DNA from: Lateolabrax maculatus
Lineage: Eukaryota; Chordata; Actinopteri; Acropomatiformes; Lateolabracidae
Assembly (NCBI GenBank): GCA_031216445.1
Contig: CM062211.1
Location: 4,848,001-4,912,000, forward strand
Reading direction: 5' to 3'
Length of the DNA: 64,000 nucleotides
Shown here: positions 1 to 11,290 of the stretch, piece after piece
Layout: each line of letters opens with the position of its first letter
Numbering within the stretch: position 1 is the first letter of the stretch
The notes under the pieces: generated by a model
Seen by the model: the letters and a program-made list of their open reading frames with translations, nothing else
The model's database searches: none
What the model was told of the DNA's origin: nothing
Position numbers and translations under genes: made by a program

Positions 1-455
1 TTGAGTCCGAGTTGTAATCCGGAGTGTTTAAAAACTTTTGTCGGGGTCTTGCATTGCTCAATGTAGGCTCTTACTTGTTGTAGCTTTTCCTCCTCTTCAT
101 CGTCTTCTTCGTCACCTGCCCTAGACTTCTTGAAGATGTGCTTCAGCACTGTATTCAGTACGTGTGCTATACAGCTGTTGTGCCCCCATCTGGAGAGCGC
201 TGCCTGCACCTTTGCAGCTTGGTCGCTGTGAACACCAGTCTGTCAGTCTCGTATGGGGTAAAACCACATGTAGTGGTAATGCACATGTACATATGACAGT
301 TAAACTCCCAGTTGTCATCTATGTAGTGCAATGTGATACTGGTGTAATTGACCTTCCTGTAATCATACATTCACATGTCTGTGGATGCTCTGCATGTCAG
401 TCTGTCGCTATGGCTCTCCTTACTGCCAAGTGCTTGCTCATGGTGGGAATTTTTG
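1..455 (-). mobile_element. hAT/ZBED-type transposase remnant (cut by window start)
   Basis: Minus-strand reading frames, broken by frameshifts, show H-Y-I-D-D-N-W-E-F (catalytic-D region of hAT transposases) followed by G-H-N-S-C-I-A-H-V-L-N-type sequence. Identical in layout to 39544-39998. Not functional. Confidence 0.6.
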
Positions 456-460
456 GGTCT

Positions 461-559
461 CTGTAAATAATGTTTTAAAGAGTACGGTGTAGACCTACTC
501 TATATGAAAATTGTCCTGAGGTAACTACTGTTATGATTTGGCGTTATATAAATATGACT
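461..559 (+). mobile_element. L2-like LINE 3' end
   Basis: Matches the characteristic 3' tail: tttaaagagtacggt...tagacctactctatatgaaaa...gatttggcgttatataaata. Directly abuts the hAT remnant. Confidence 0.6.
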
Positions 560-1003
560 TAGAGAGTTTATCTTTGACTGATGTGAAATTACAGAAGGTT
601 TCTAAGTCAGGCAAGAAGTCGATTCTGAAGTGACAAGATGAGTCTCTGAGTTGTCAATCAAGAAATTTAGATTGCTATGACGGTAAAAGTACATTTGTAC
701 ACTAATTGTTTCCAGAAACCACAAAAGCATTTGCACTTATAAGAAAACTATGGTGAACCACATCAGACCTTGGATTCAACTAAGAGAGCACAGGTTATAT
801 CTTAGAGGTATCAGTGTTGCTCTATTTTAGCCTATTGTAATTATAACACTATAGTATTTTTAATAAACAGGCTTATTATTGATTGGGCTTCAGTATGGGA
901 GTTTCATGGAAATATGACCTGTTTCCTCATCGTATTTACCTGTTTCTACTTCTGTTTAGGATGCATCGTAATCCCCACGCATCTTCCCCAACCAAATACA
1001 CTT
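560..1003. other. Downstream flank of copy A, no gene seen
   Basis: AT-rich. The tttgactgatgtgaaattacag block at 571-600 is also found downstream of D near 52009, so this is old 3' flank of the gene family. Confidence 0.4.
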
Positions 1004-1557
1004 CTAGCCGCCCTTTTGAGGGCAAGTGTAGGACATGACAACGTCAATCATATTTCTAATGATGGGAGGTGGTGGGTAGATGTCATGCGGTAGATGGTGA
1101 GCCACAGTCATCCCCCAGGCATCCACCAGATGAACATTCAGACCTTTGAACATGGCTTTGAGCACCTTGTCACACTGCAGTGAGTACCAGTCGCTGTTGG
1201 TTAGTGCCACAGTAAGTGTCAAAGCTCTGGGATTCCCGGTCCGGATGATGACTACCGTGCCTGGAGCCCTGTCCAGCAGCCGCACCACCGCCCTGCGGAT
1301 GCTCTGTAGCCGCCGGATGTAGACCTCCATGGGGAAAGAGGTGAAGTGAGCCCAGATGCTGAGAGCTACGACAGTGTTGGGGCCTCCGCTTAAACCATCT
1401 AGTTCATTGGCAATGTAACGCAGCTCTCTGGTTGAGAGGGTGCGAAAACGGATAGGAACACCGTGGCAGCGGTATGTCACCAAGATGTTGTTTGCATAGT
1501 CCAAGGCCATGTAAGGTCCAGCTTTCAATGGGCCGTGCAGGTTAAAATCCTTAAGAT
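1004..1557 (-). CDS. Copy A coding exon 6 (C-terminal, stop)
   Basis: 554 nt, open to a TAG at 1004-1006. D-A-W-G-M-T-V-A-H-H retained. Ends C-P-Q-K-G-G. Confidence 0.8.
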
Positions 1558-1640
1558 CTAATGTAGTACAGAGGGAAAGGATTAAGTTGCAGTGTGATCA
1601 AAATAAAAACTGTTGCCAGAATTCACTGTGGATCATCTAC

Positions 1641-1844
1641 CTGGAAGTACTGCGATGAGGTATTCATACCACTGCCTGATGGTAGAGTCTCCATACATGT
1701 GGACCACCTTCCCTTTCAGACACTGAGTGATGGCAGAGGGGTTGAATTGGTGAACTGTGGTGCCACCTAGTGCTCTCCACACACCCTGGTAGTAATAGCC
1801 AGTGAGTCCAGACTTCACAATACTGCTCTCCACCTCTGGTTCAC
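1641..1844 (-). CDS. Copy A coding exon 5 (GDST motif)
   Basis: 204 nt, one codon shorter than in B and D (Q-F-N-P-S-A instead of Q-F-N-T-S-S-A), a change shared with C. GDST-I-R-Q kept. Confidence 0.75.
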
Positions 1845-3692
1845 CTGAGAGGAAGTTAAAGGATCATTTTATTCTTTATCAAGCAGCAGAAGTTTGTCAA
1901 GGACTTGATAACAAGTTAATCAGGTGTCAGAGTTAGAGCTCTTGAGGAGTAGAGTTGTGACTACTACTCTAAAGCAAACTCTGTCCACAATCATTTGAGG
2001 ATAAAACCCTCAAATGGTGTTAACATTTTGTAGTTTGTGTTTTTACAAGGATCAAACCTTATTGGACCGTACATATACCAACCTCATCTACCTCACCAGA
2101 TGTATGAATGTGGAAAACTATCGAACTAAAATCCTTACAATGATGATGCCAACAAGAACACGAGAGCACCTGTATGGAAGTAAATCTGTCTCACCAGATT
2201 TTGAAATGTAAAAGCCTTTGAATTTCTAGCACTGATTTTTTTTTTTGCATTGAAATCTTGTATCAGAATTTTTTCCCTCTGAATTCAACTTCTCTTTTTT
2301 ATTTTTCAATGATTAAAAATTCAGAATCAATAAGTATTAAAAAATTCAAATATTTATTCAAGTTACTCAAATTTGAGTTAAAAAATTCAGATTAAACATC
2401 CGGGATACCAAGGATGAGAAATCGATTCTGTTTCAGATCAAACCAACATCCAGCCAATCAAGTTACGCTTCAGTGGTCATGTGACACCGATGCTTGAAAT
2501 CACTGAAGGCGGTCATCTGCTATGGCAACAAACCCAAACGATGGTACTTTGGTAAGTGTATAAACTCTTATTTGCCTTTTGCGTCATTTGTTTCAGTAAC
2601 ATGTAATACCTGACATGTTGCACATTAACATCATTTATTGGCCAATATCTACATGGAACTTTTAATGAGGTGGCGTTTGTTAAAATGTAATGTTATGAGA
2701 AGATTCTGTTATGCGAGCGTGGTTCATTGACGCTAATGTTACTTATAGTTCTGAGACGGTACGTTTAACAGCTGGGTAGTTAAGTAACTAGCTTAACTAG
2801 CTTTGTGAGGACAGGATAGTCTGGCTGATATCGTACATTCAGCCTGGCTCTTACTGTAACCTTTAACAGGACTGAAATGATGAATATTCCTTAATAGCTG
2901 TAAGCTCCTCATCTACAGTGGGTCTCTGGTTAGAGACAGAAACACAGAAGCAGAGGTCCTGATTCTGAGACTTTACTGATGCTCAGTATCGGGTACAGTT
3001 ATAACAGCTTCCTATGAATGTAGGAATGTTTGTATATATGGTATCTGGAATAATAATCACAATAATAAACAATAGTGAGTCACTTTAACAGTAAAGTAGC
3101 TGAAACATGCCTCCCAGCCGCTCGATCTCGGGCACGCTCACATGAACGCAGTGTTGCCTAATTGGCGACTTTCTCGCTAATTCTGGCGACTTTCCAAATC
3201 CTCTCGGTGACTTTTTTGTCAAAAGCGACTAGCGACAAAGCTAGACATGCACTGTGCCCAATATTAATTAGGACAATTAGGACTTGTTCATTGTGAAAAT
3301 GCAAAAATTGAGAAAAATCAGACAGGCAAATATCTTTCAATTTAAGGTTTGGTTGGTCTACTAATGTAACTCAAATTTAGTTAACAGCACACTATGCTAT
3401 TGGTGGCCCTGTTAGAAAGCAATTAAACAGAAATAACTTAGTTAGATATAAACCATGGTGCACAGGGGCTATTTCTAACCTGATGCACAGCTGGTGCCAC
3501 ATTCAAGAACGTTTACCCTGCTACTCCATGCTCCAAGCGCTCTGCTCCAATTGGTCTGACTACATCTCACTAGAGGACAACGCTACCCAGAAGAAAGTGG
3601 TTAAATGTTTTTTCTCCTTTTCTTAATTTGTCTACAGTACATTCAGTTTTGGGATTATTGTTATAGGCAGTGGAGTAAAAATTGTGCTTTAC
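1845..3692. other. Copy A intron between exons 5 and 4
   Basis: No coding sequence. Holds a gcgactttctcgctaattctggcgact block (3160-3230) typical of dispersed fish DNA repeats, and an old intron segment (3487-3600) still alignable by eye with B 22373-22450. Confidence 0.4.
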
Positions 3693-3763
3693 CCCCCTTT
3701 TTTGGCAACACGGTGACACTGGCAGGTCCTGCAGCTTGAATGGAGACTTTCATGTTGACACCA
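3693..3763 (-). CDS. Copy A coding exon 4
   Basis: 71 nt, S-G-V-N-M-K-V-S-I-Q-A-A-G, acceptor ttcttcag and donor GTAAAG. It still demands a phase-2 partner upstream. Confidence 0.7.
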
Positions 3764-4676
3764 CTGAAGAAAAGCGCACAAATATGTGTTACACACACAC
3801 ACACACACAACATTAAAAACAAAAACAAGAAAGGAGGACAAAAAGGTGTTATCATTTTATGAATTTTAAACAAGAACAATCAAACAACTGTTTGAAATTA
3901 AAATGAAAAATTACTCAAAACTTCAGCCTGTAAGAATCCATTTTTGTGAGTTAAAGCTGCATTAATTAATGTTTTCCTATAAACAATGGGTCCAATGACT
4001 ATGTGTAATGTTCAAGGTGTCGCTCACAGTGATGAACCCACCGAGAACTATCACCTGACTCTGGGGCGTCTTTCAGCTCATTGTTTTGGTTTTACTCCCC
4101 ACAACTTTTGGTTGAGTCTCAATGTTCTTGTGAACATATTCAATTAGAAGCAGCAGGCAGCTGTTTTAATCAAAGAAAGTTCTGATTAACCGACCACCAA
4201 ACATCAGACAGAACAAGTCAGCAGCTAGTTCAGTCACGACCACTATGACAAAGATACTTGATCTACATGCAGTAGATATATTTGCAGTCAAATGTATTTG
4301 GCGATATGCTCTGTTCTGGGACCTAACTGCCTTTCCAGGTGCATACGTGGAAAGTTAAAGGCAGGGAGGTGTGCTCTCCTTGCCTTAGGCTAAGGCTAAA
4401 AGGTGAGTGAGAGTTGGCCATTAACACAAGTCCAAATGAATTCTAATGTTGCTCCATGTCTACTGGATGTGTAAATAAACACATTTATAACGTAATAAAT
4501 GATCAATGTTATGTTGATAGCTTGTTGTGCTGCCCTCAACTGGCAAAAATCACAAGTGTGCATCTTTTAAGTTTCTGAAAACACCACATCCAAAATAAAA
4601 TTTCAAAATGTACAATAAATAGATAAATGAATCACAGCAGATACTCTCCAATGATGTTAATTTAAGTCAATTAGTT

Positions 4677-4777
4677 GGGGCGCCCCAGTAAATCACTGGG
4701 TAGAGGTTATACCAGACTCACTGAGTCCTGAGCCCGGGGCCCATTGCTGCAGGTTATCACCTCTCTCTTTCAGATTT

Positions 4778-4834
<57 letters not shown>

Positions 4835-4850
4835 ATAATAGTAGTAAAAT
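4677..4850 (+). mobile_element. tRNA-SINE-like repeat
   Basis: Resembles the common fish tRNA-derived SINE layout: a cactgggtagaggtt box-A-like start, gagcccggggcccattgctgcaggttatcacctctctct middle, then pyrimidine-rich and A-rich tail. Second copy at 44483-44622. Confidence 0.45.
4781..4830 (+). repeat. (CT)25 microsatellite
   Basis: Fifty bases of perfect CT, against about 17 bases at the same place in copy C. Confidence 0.95.
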
Positions 4851-5159
4851 GGCAAGAATAAATCTTAAATAAAATTAATTTGTATTGATTTGTATTATCT
4901 TTAACCAACCATCAAAATGGTGCCACGGATAGCAGCCTCGACACTGCGCTCTCTGGTACTGTTGTTCCAACTCCTCAGAGCGGACCACGTAACGGCACTA
5001 TCAGGAAAAACGAGGGGAGGCGGAATCTGCTTCTACATTAATTAAGGTTGGTGTACAGAAAACCCTTTTCATTGACTGTAAACCCTTTTTTTTCACCGCA
5101 GGAGTTTTCCTTATTTATTCTGGTTGGTGTTTTTATCCCACTTCAAGCCTGTGATAGTT

Positions 5160-5391
5160 TGAGTGTAAACTTCTGACCCACTGGAATTGTGATATATTGA
5201 ATTATAAGTGAAAAAAATCTCTCTTTAAACAATTGTTGGGAAACAATTTGTGTCATGCACAAAGTCGATGCCCTAACCAATTTGCCAGAACTAAAGTTTG
5301 TTAATATTAAAACTGTGGGGTGATTAAAAAATTAGTTTTCATGATTTCAACCTAAGTGTAAACCTAAGTGTAAACTTCTGATTCAGCTGTA
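5160..5391 (+). mobile_element. Tc1/mariner 3' end remnant
   Basis: Ends in a Tc1-type inverted repeat (cctaagtgtaaacttctgattcagctgta). The interior aattataagtgaaaaaaatctctctttaaacaattgttgg is typical of the non-coding 3' part of fish Tc1 elements. Absent from copy C. Confidence 0.65.
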
Positions 5392-6110
5392 TTTATTAGA
5401 AGTCTCTACATGTTGAATTGCTGTACATGAGACTGTAGTAAGACAGATACTCTGTATTGTTTGGAGGGTGGGTCTTTTATGAGCCTTTCCAAAACCAAAA
5501 ACACAAGGGGGAAAGTGTGAGGAATTAGTCTGTTTTGTCTGTATTTTTTTATTACATTATTTTGTTTGGTTACAGGTTAAGAAAAAATCCCATTCGCAAC
5601 TAACACAAATTCAGGAGCCTCCTGGGAGCTACTTTTAGAGAGCAAACGTTAAACCCCAGACAAATCCGAGACATTGTTATGACAGATACGAATACACATC
5701 GGCAAAACATGTATGTGATGTATGTCACGTATGTATGTCTAATTTCATATGTTGGGATGAAATTAGAGTCTGTTTTCAGCCAAACTCATATAGCAAACAT
5801 TAGCTTTATTAAGTAGCTATCTACAGCTGATAAAGTCTGACAGTTTGCAGCCGACAAAATCAACAGATGATGGCTAGAAATGAGACCCTGATTTTATTTA
5901 TAGTCACAGTGTTTCTTAAATTCCTAAGAAATCATGTTGTAAATCTGACATTGTGATCATTATAAACTGCATATGTGCTGTGCAATAAGGGAAAGTTAAG
6001 GAGTAGCAACAGTAACTGAGGGGGACAGGGCTTAGTGAATGGTCAATTAGAAGATAGATTAAAAACACCTATAGTACAATTACATGTAACATGATCGTTT
6101 TCATCTTCAC

Positions 6111-6557
6111 CTGAACCTGTGCGCTTCCTTCCCAGAGTAAAGAGAACACAGCAGAGTAGCTGCCATTGAGATGATCCACCACATGCCCAACCACACCTGC
6201 ACCAAGTGTCGGGTTGTGCAGCCGGGCGAGTAAGAAGTCTCCCCCAGACTTCTTGGGATGGCCCTGGAAGTCATACATTTTGATGAAAACCTCCAGCTGA
6301 TCCCCTACGTGCCACTGTCCTCCTCCCCTCCCTGGTGGGAGAATGGTGAAGGTGCTGTGGGCAGGATCACTGGTCTGCTCCAGGGAAAGAGGAGCTGTCA
6401 ACAGTGGAGTTTCAGGCCATGCAATGGAGTCTAGCAGGAGGCGTTCCTCCAGAGCGTCCTCAGGGGACAGTGGCTGGAAGGTGCAGAAGCTGTGATGCAT
6501 GTCAGGGACAGTGGAAACTCTCGGGACCATGATGGTGGAGATCACTCGATGCTGAAA
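6111..6557 (-). CDS. Copy A coding exon 2
   Basis: 149 open codons, donor GTGAAG, alternative acceptor at 6551. Nearly identical to exon 2 of B, C and D. Confidence 0.75.
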
Positions 6558-7627
6558 CTGGCAGGGGGTCGAGAGAGAGATGGTGACAAAGATGCATCAA
6601 ACAAATGTACTGAAAGCAAATAGACTAAACAAAGCAAAGGGTGTCAACAAGGAAGATTCTTCCTGCCCCAAAGCACAAAATATTTTGTGGTTTGATAACA
6701 AGTATTGATCTGTTAGATGTTAGCTGCAGGAATGTCTGCCTTTCCCGACTTTTCCTGTTGCCCTTACTGTTGTGAAGATTGACAATGGGGAAAATGCCGG
6801 AGTTTCAAGATCCTTAATCTGCTTTGCACTGGACAAAACTTAAATGCTGTTTGTAAATTTAGGGATTGTTTTATTTTGTGTTTCAAGGTTTGTTTCTTGT
6901 TTGCTGAAATTCTTCTTTTGGGATATTTCTGTCATTGGCCCAGAAGCACAACAGAGGCTGTTTCACATCTAACTGTTTAACAGAAGAAGATTTTCATGGC
7001 TGAAAGATACATTGGATTCATGTATTCATATGTGGCGACACAAGGCGTGTGAATGCAAATTTAAAAAAAATAATTTAACTAACACCAAAAATTAAGAAAA
7101 AGACTGACAACGCCACCTGGGGAATTTCACCCCAGGAAATAATTTAGTAGCGCACCAGACACACAGGTAAGTATACTCTTTGAGGCAAGAGACACAGTAA
7201 ACCAAAACTTAGAAAAAAATACAATTTTGTTTTAAATAGTTTTAGAAATGATTTAAAATTTCATTCATCCCAAAAGAAAATTAAATAAGGAAAATCAATT
7301 AAGGGGGCTGGAGCTGAATGGATGGACAAGGCTAGGTGCAAGGGGGGAAGCTGGAGCGCAGGAAATCTGATTAAGTGATTAATTTGATTTGTATTAGGAA
7401 CAAATGGAAACCAGTAGGTTGCAACATATTTATGATTTTTGTCTTTTCATGAAATGGGAAGTATAATGCTATCCTTATCCATTTAACTAGGAAAAAAAAA
7501 CGATTTCACTCAATTTATTTGCAATGAAAAACATTATTTTTATCCTGAGCCACATTGAAACACATATTTGAAAACAATATCTTGAAATCTGACTAAGATT
7601 TACAATAAGGTCCACCCAAGTTCTCAC

Positions 7628-7750
7628 CTCCAGGACCTCCATGTTACGTAGCACATAGATTAAGACAGCCACAGCCAGAGAGAGGAAGATGACGGCGTAC
7701 TTGGGAAGGCAGATGCAGACCTCCCCTCCTATACAAGATCTGACCTTCAT
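7628..7750 (-). CDS. Copy A coding exon 1
   Basis: 41 open codons with the signal anchor and donor GTGAGA. Differs from B by G for R at residue 8. Confidence 0.75.
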
Positions 7751-7770
7751 GATGTGTGATCAGTCTTCAT
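7747..7770 (-). promoter_or_regulatory. Upstream ORF before copy A start (7 codons)
   Basis: An ATG 20 bases before the main start opens a 7-codon frame (M-K-T-D-H-T-S) whose TGA overlaps the main ATG as ATGA. If the acceptor lies upstream of it (candidate ctgcag), it is in the mRNA and could act by termination-reinitiation. Confidence 0.5.
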
Positions 7771-9444
7771 CTGTGGCTGCAGCGTAGGACTGTGACCAGA
7801 TTATCTATCCTTAAATAAAAACAAATTAAAAAATACAAAGGTTAAACTGACACCTTGTTACGCTGAGAATAAGAATTTTACTTGCTGAAACTTGAACTCA
7901 TTTGGGAAATCCTCTCTATACAAGTAGTGTGACATGTCTGGCTCATCATTAACTTAAACTAAATCCAGTCACACAGGAAATTCCTCTGATTGATCAACCG
8001 TCAACCAAGGCCACAACCAAAGACAGCAGCATGTCTCCCCCTTCCAGTTTAACATGATAATTAATTCCCAGGTGACCCTATCATGTTCCCTTTGCAACAT
8101 AATGTAAAATTATCTGAATACATTTGGCACTGTAGTCTTTTCCAAACTGACACTGTGGTTTTGAGTGAAATGTCTCATAAACTATTGGATGGATTGGCAT
8201 GAAATTTGGTACATAAATTCATCTCAAGATTCATTAAAATCACTGACTTTTCATTTACAGCCATTATCAGGTTACATTAAATTTTTGGGGAAAAGAAATC
8301 TGCTCTATAGAGTTGATTTTAGAGCTTGAGTTACATTTTCTGCAGACATGCAGCATTTACAGGCAATAATCACATTCTTAATCCGTATTGTTCAGAGTTT
8401 ACATTGAAATATCCCCCCAAAACTCTTAATACACTAACAGATGATGTTCAGTTTAGTTCAGCTTTAGTTTGTAAGTACAGATACTACAGTATTCACCTGT
8501 AGAAAAATGTAGTAAATCTGAGAAACATATAGGAACATCTAAATGACATTTTGTGAAGAAATAAACAAAAAAAAAAAAAAAAAAAGGGAACATATACAGT
8601 ATACAAGTCAGTACCAGACTAGTTTTTACTTCTGTGTCCTGACAAACATTTGTCCCATCCCACACTGGATCACAAAACACCCCTGTATATCAAACATAAA
8701 GAACAATATTTTATCCTGATTAAAGGATTTTTAGATATTCACTCAAATACCGTACTTACAGTTTTGAAGTAAGTCTTGAGTGTTTCCATTTTATGCTACT
8801 TTATAGTTCAAGTCTATCTAAATCAAAATCTCAGAGTCCTTTTTACTCTTTACATTTATTTTAAAGTTTTAGTTTCTAGCTACTTTGCAGAATCAAAATA
8901 CATAATATCAACAAATAAATTAAGATGTATTATTATACATAAAGGATATAAAGTAGTTCAAATTAGCCCTACCTTTACAAGCTGCAAAATTAAAGTGATA
9001 CGTACATTAATACATCAATATAATACAATAATATAATATAGAATTCTGAAATGGGCCATTCTGAATATGAGTACTTCTACTTTTGGTACTTGAAATATAT
9101 TTTGATGCTAATACTTTGCATTTCTCCTTCAGTAAAAGCTTGTGTGCATGATGTTTTTCTTATTATTTCAAAAACTAATCACATGTATTTAACTGTATGT
9201 AAATCTTAATGGACAAAGTTTCTAGTAAATAGTCAAGTAGATGTAATGTAGTGCAAGTACAATATTTCCCTAAAATGTAATGGGGCAGAAGTATAAAGTA
9301 GTATAAAAAACAGGAAAGTAAAATACAAGAAAATTTAAAGTATACACATCTATTAGAATGGTTAGTGGCAACATTAAGTTTTCATGTCTGTGAAATTAAA
9401 CTTCAGATATACTGAAATGAATTTAAGCATATCATGTGTCTTAC
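7771..9444. other. Upstream region of copy A
   Basis: Short blocks (tacgctgagaataagaattttact; gggaaatcctctctatacaagtag) are conserved before all four copies. A poly-A run sits at 8570-8585. No coding sequence recognised. Confidence 0.4.
8155..8285 (+). repeat. Dispersed 'ggatggattggcatgaaattt' repeat
   Basis: A common fish repeat family; related pieces occur at 26610-26990, 48720-48800 and 60090-60460. Confidence 0.5.
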
Positions 9445-9600
9445 CTCTGCAGAGAGTCATTTGGAGAGAACAGAGTGATGAAATCTTACTGTGATCCTGC
9501 AGTTTATCTTGCTGGTTTACAGGGAAGTTTGTACAACATGTAAAACACCAACAGCGATGGAACTAATAACAATAGGAAGTGGAGAGAGAAGTAGCAGTGA
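9445..9600 (-). other. Putative 5' untranslated exon of copy A
   Basis: A perfect minus-strand donor (CAG-AG|GTAAGA) ends a stretch conserved with C, about 1.7 kb before the coding start. It is non-coding; the 5' boundary is a guess and transcription is inferred only. Confidence 0.35.
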
Positions 9601-10274
9601 CGGTTGGTGAGTATTTACATGAGTACGGCTACAAGCACTGAGGGCTTCTGCTTACACACTAGCAACGTTGTTATCTAACTTGGTGCACTGAACTTTGCTT
9701 CCAACTAAATAGAATTGATCCATTTATGTTCATTATTTGCTTTCATGTGTAGCTGGCAGAACACTGTTGTCCATCTGTCTGGTAAAATGGGATTGGGTCT
9801 TTGACCTTTATAACCTGTATCACTCTTAAAATTCTATCCTATGTGACCTGAATACAGCATAATGCTACCTGTCAGTGGTGATTATTCACCTTTATTAATG
9901 ATGGCTGAAGGGAGGGACAGAGAGGCAGAATGTGACATTCCTACTGGTGATTAAATGTAGGTAAAGTGGAACAAAGTTTTGTGAATTATAATTTCTTCGT
10001 TCACCCATACAGATGAGAAGGGTGTGCTACTTGCGTGACTGGTAGCTGCTGAGCTGCTGTTTGGTCACCTAGGTTTTCTTAATCTTGTAACATTTATTGG
10101 TTTTACTTCAAATAGCACTCAACTCATTTCAGTTGCTAAATCAGATGTGCAATGAATAAATGGTATGGTCAAGTGAACTTTTCTTTTCCTCTCTTGCTTG
10201 CTCCGCCCAGGTACTCCTGATCAGTCGTTCACTAGCAAGGATACCATCAACTGAAACATTTAACAAGTTATTTA

Positions 10275-11290
10275 CGGATGATGATGATGATGACGATCTT
10301 TGAGATCTGAACAGATATAATGGTGGTACGCTTGGGAAGAGCATTGACCCATGATTTGAATTAAGTGTTCTGGGAGGCCGTTCTGGGAGGTTGAGGTAGC
10401 GGCTCCAATCCTGAAGGAGTGTCCAGAGTAATGGATGGGTATATATGAGTATATTGCGGAAGTGTTGATGGAACCAGAATCGAGTTGTCACTTGTCCGGA
10501 CTCTGAGATGAACAGAGGATCTGACAATGGAGTAAAAGATGGGTGTAAGCTGACCTGGTTGATTTGTGTTGCTTTAAGTAGAACAAGTAGGACAAGTATG
10601 AAATGCAAGCGTGACGGCGTGGGTCAAAGTGAAGGGCTAAGGTGGTGAACTTGGAGCATCTGAGGAAACCATCGAAAGCAAGCAAGAACATGGCTTCTAA
10701 GGTTTGAGCAGCATGAGGGATGCTGTATCGAGAGCGGATGGTGTGGATGCATACTGACATCAAGTCCATGGTGAAAGGATTTTGGGCAGGCTCTTGGCGT
10801 GGAAGACCTCTGAGCTGTGGATGGCTGCAAGGTTGTCTGAGTGTATGAGGGTGGATTTGCAGGGCGAGTCATGGCCCAACAGAAAGGAAGCGGCTATTAT
10901 GGGGTAGATTTCCAAAACGGTGAAGAAAGTGACTTGGCATTCACTTGCATGCTCCAGGGGCCATTCTGATGCGAACCATCTTTCATTGTAGAAACCCCCA
11001 AAAACCAGCAGAGGGAGTGGCGTCGGTGAACGGATGGATGTCGTGTGGGTGAATTGGTTGTTCATTGTAAAAGAAGGTGAAGCCGTTCGAGTAGGTGAGA
11101 AGGTTTAGCCGAAGACAGAGTTTGGCACGGCTTGAACTGTCCAGTAAGATGGAGTTCAGGGTGGCAAAAGGCAAACCATCATGCACCACGGAGGTCACGC
11201 TGTGGTATAAATTTTCATTAAAACATGTGATGTGCTGAAGAAGATAAAATGCAAATGCAAAACTTTCCTTTCCTTTAACCAAAAGCTCTC
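10275..11290 (-). mobile_element. DIRS/Ngaro-like retrotransposon remnant (RNase H plus tyrosine recombinase)
   Basis: On the minus strand from 11280 down: an RNase-H-like stretch (F-T-D-A-T-P-S-A-G-F, W-F-A-S-E-W-P, then H-S-D-N-L-A-A-I-H). Next comes F-L-L-A-F-D-G-F-L-R-C-S, and near 10430-10300 the recombinase end G-H-S-F-R-I-G-A-A-T ... I-M-G-Q-C-S-S-Q-A-Y-H-H-Y-I. Several frameshifts separate these blocks, so it is dead. The order RT/RNase H then tyrosine recombinase is the DIRS-group layout. Termini not identified. Confidence 0.7.

Larger units (their letters stand above)
3764..6110. other. Copy A intron 2-3 interval, exon 3 missing
   Basis: Left part (up to about 4675) resembles B intron 3 sequence up to about 23410. 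Beyond it come a SINE-like unit, unassigned sequence and a Tc1 remnant in place of exon 3. Confidence 0.5.
1004..7750 (-). pseudogene. NXPE-like copy A, lacking the C-N-V-C exon (probable pseudogene)
   Basis: Exons found: 7628-7750, 6111-6557, 3693-3763, 1641-1844 and 1004-1557, each open and with good splice sites. The cysteine-rich exon 3 present in B and D is not recognisable anywhere in 3764-6110. Exon 2 ends in phase 0 and exon 4 needs phase 2, so direct joining shifts the frame. The copy therefore cannot make the standard protein unless an unseen exon supplies the missing sequence. Where exon 3 should be there is a SINE-like repeat with a (CT)25 tract and a Tc1-like remnant. GDST-I-R-Q and D-A-W-G-M-T-V-A-H-H are still intact, so decay is recent or the 3' exons are still used. 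It is the duplicate partner of copy C. Confidence 0.65.
1..9838 (+). repeat. Segmental duplication, unit 1 left part
   Basis: Direct duplicate of 39544-49350, starting inside the hAT remnant and ending near cctttataac(c). Indels include the Tc1 remnant, CT tract, hAT terminus and intron 1 differences. Confidence 0.9.

Noticed and set aside
164..466. 100-codon plus-strand frame (also 39707-40009)
   Set aside because: Antisense to the hAT transposase remnant, which carries the recognisable motifs.
2014..2211. 65-codon plus-strand frame kept in both A and C introns
   Set aside because: Kept only because the whole segment is duplicated; no domain or splice sites.
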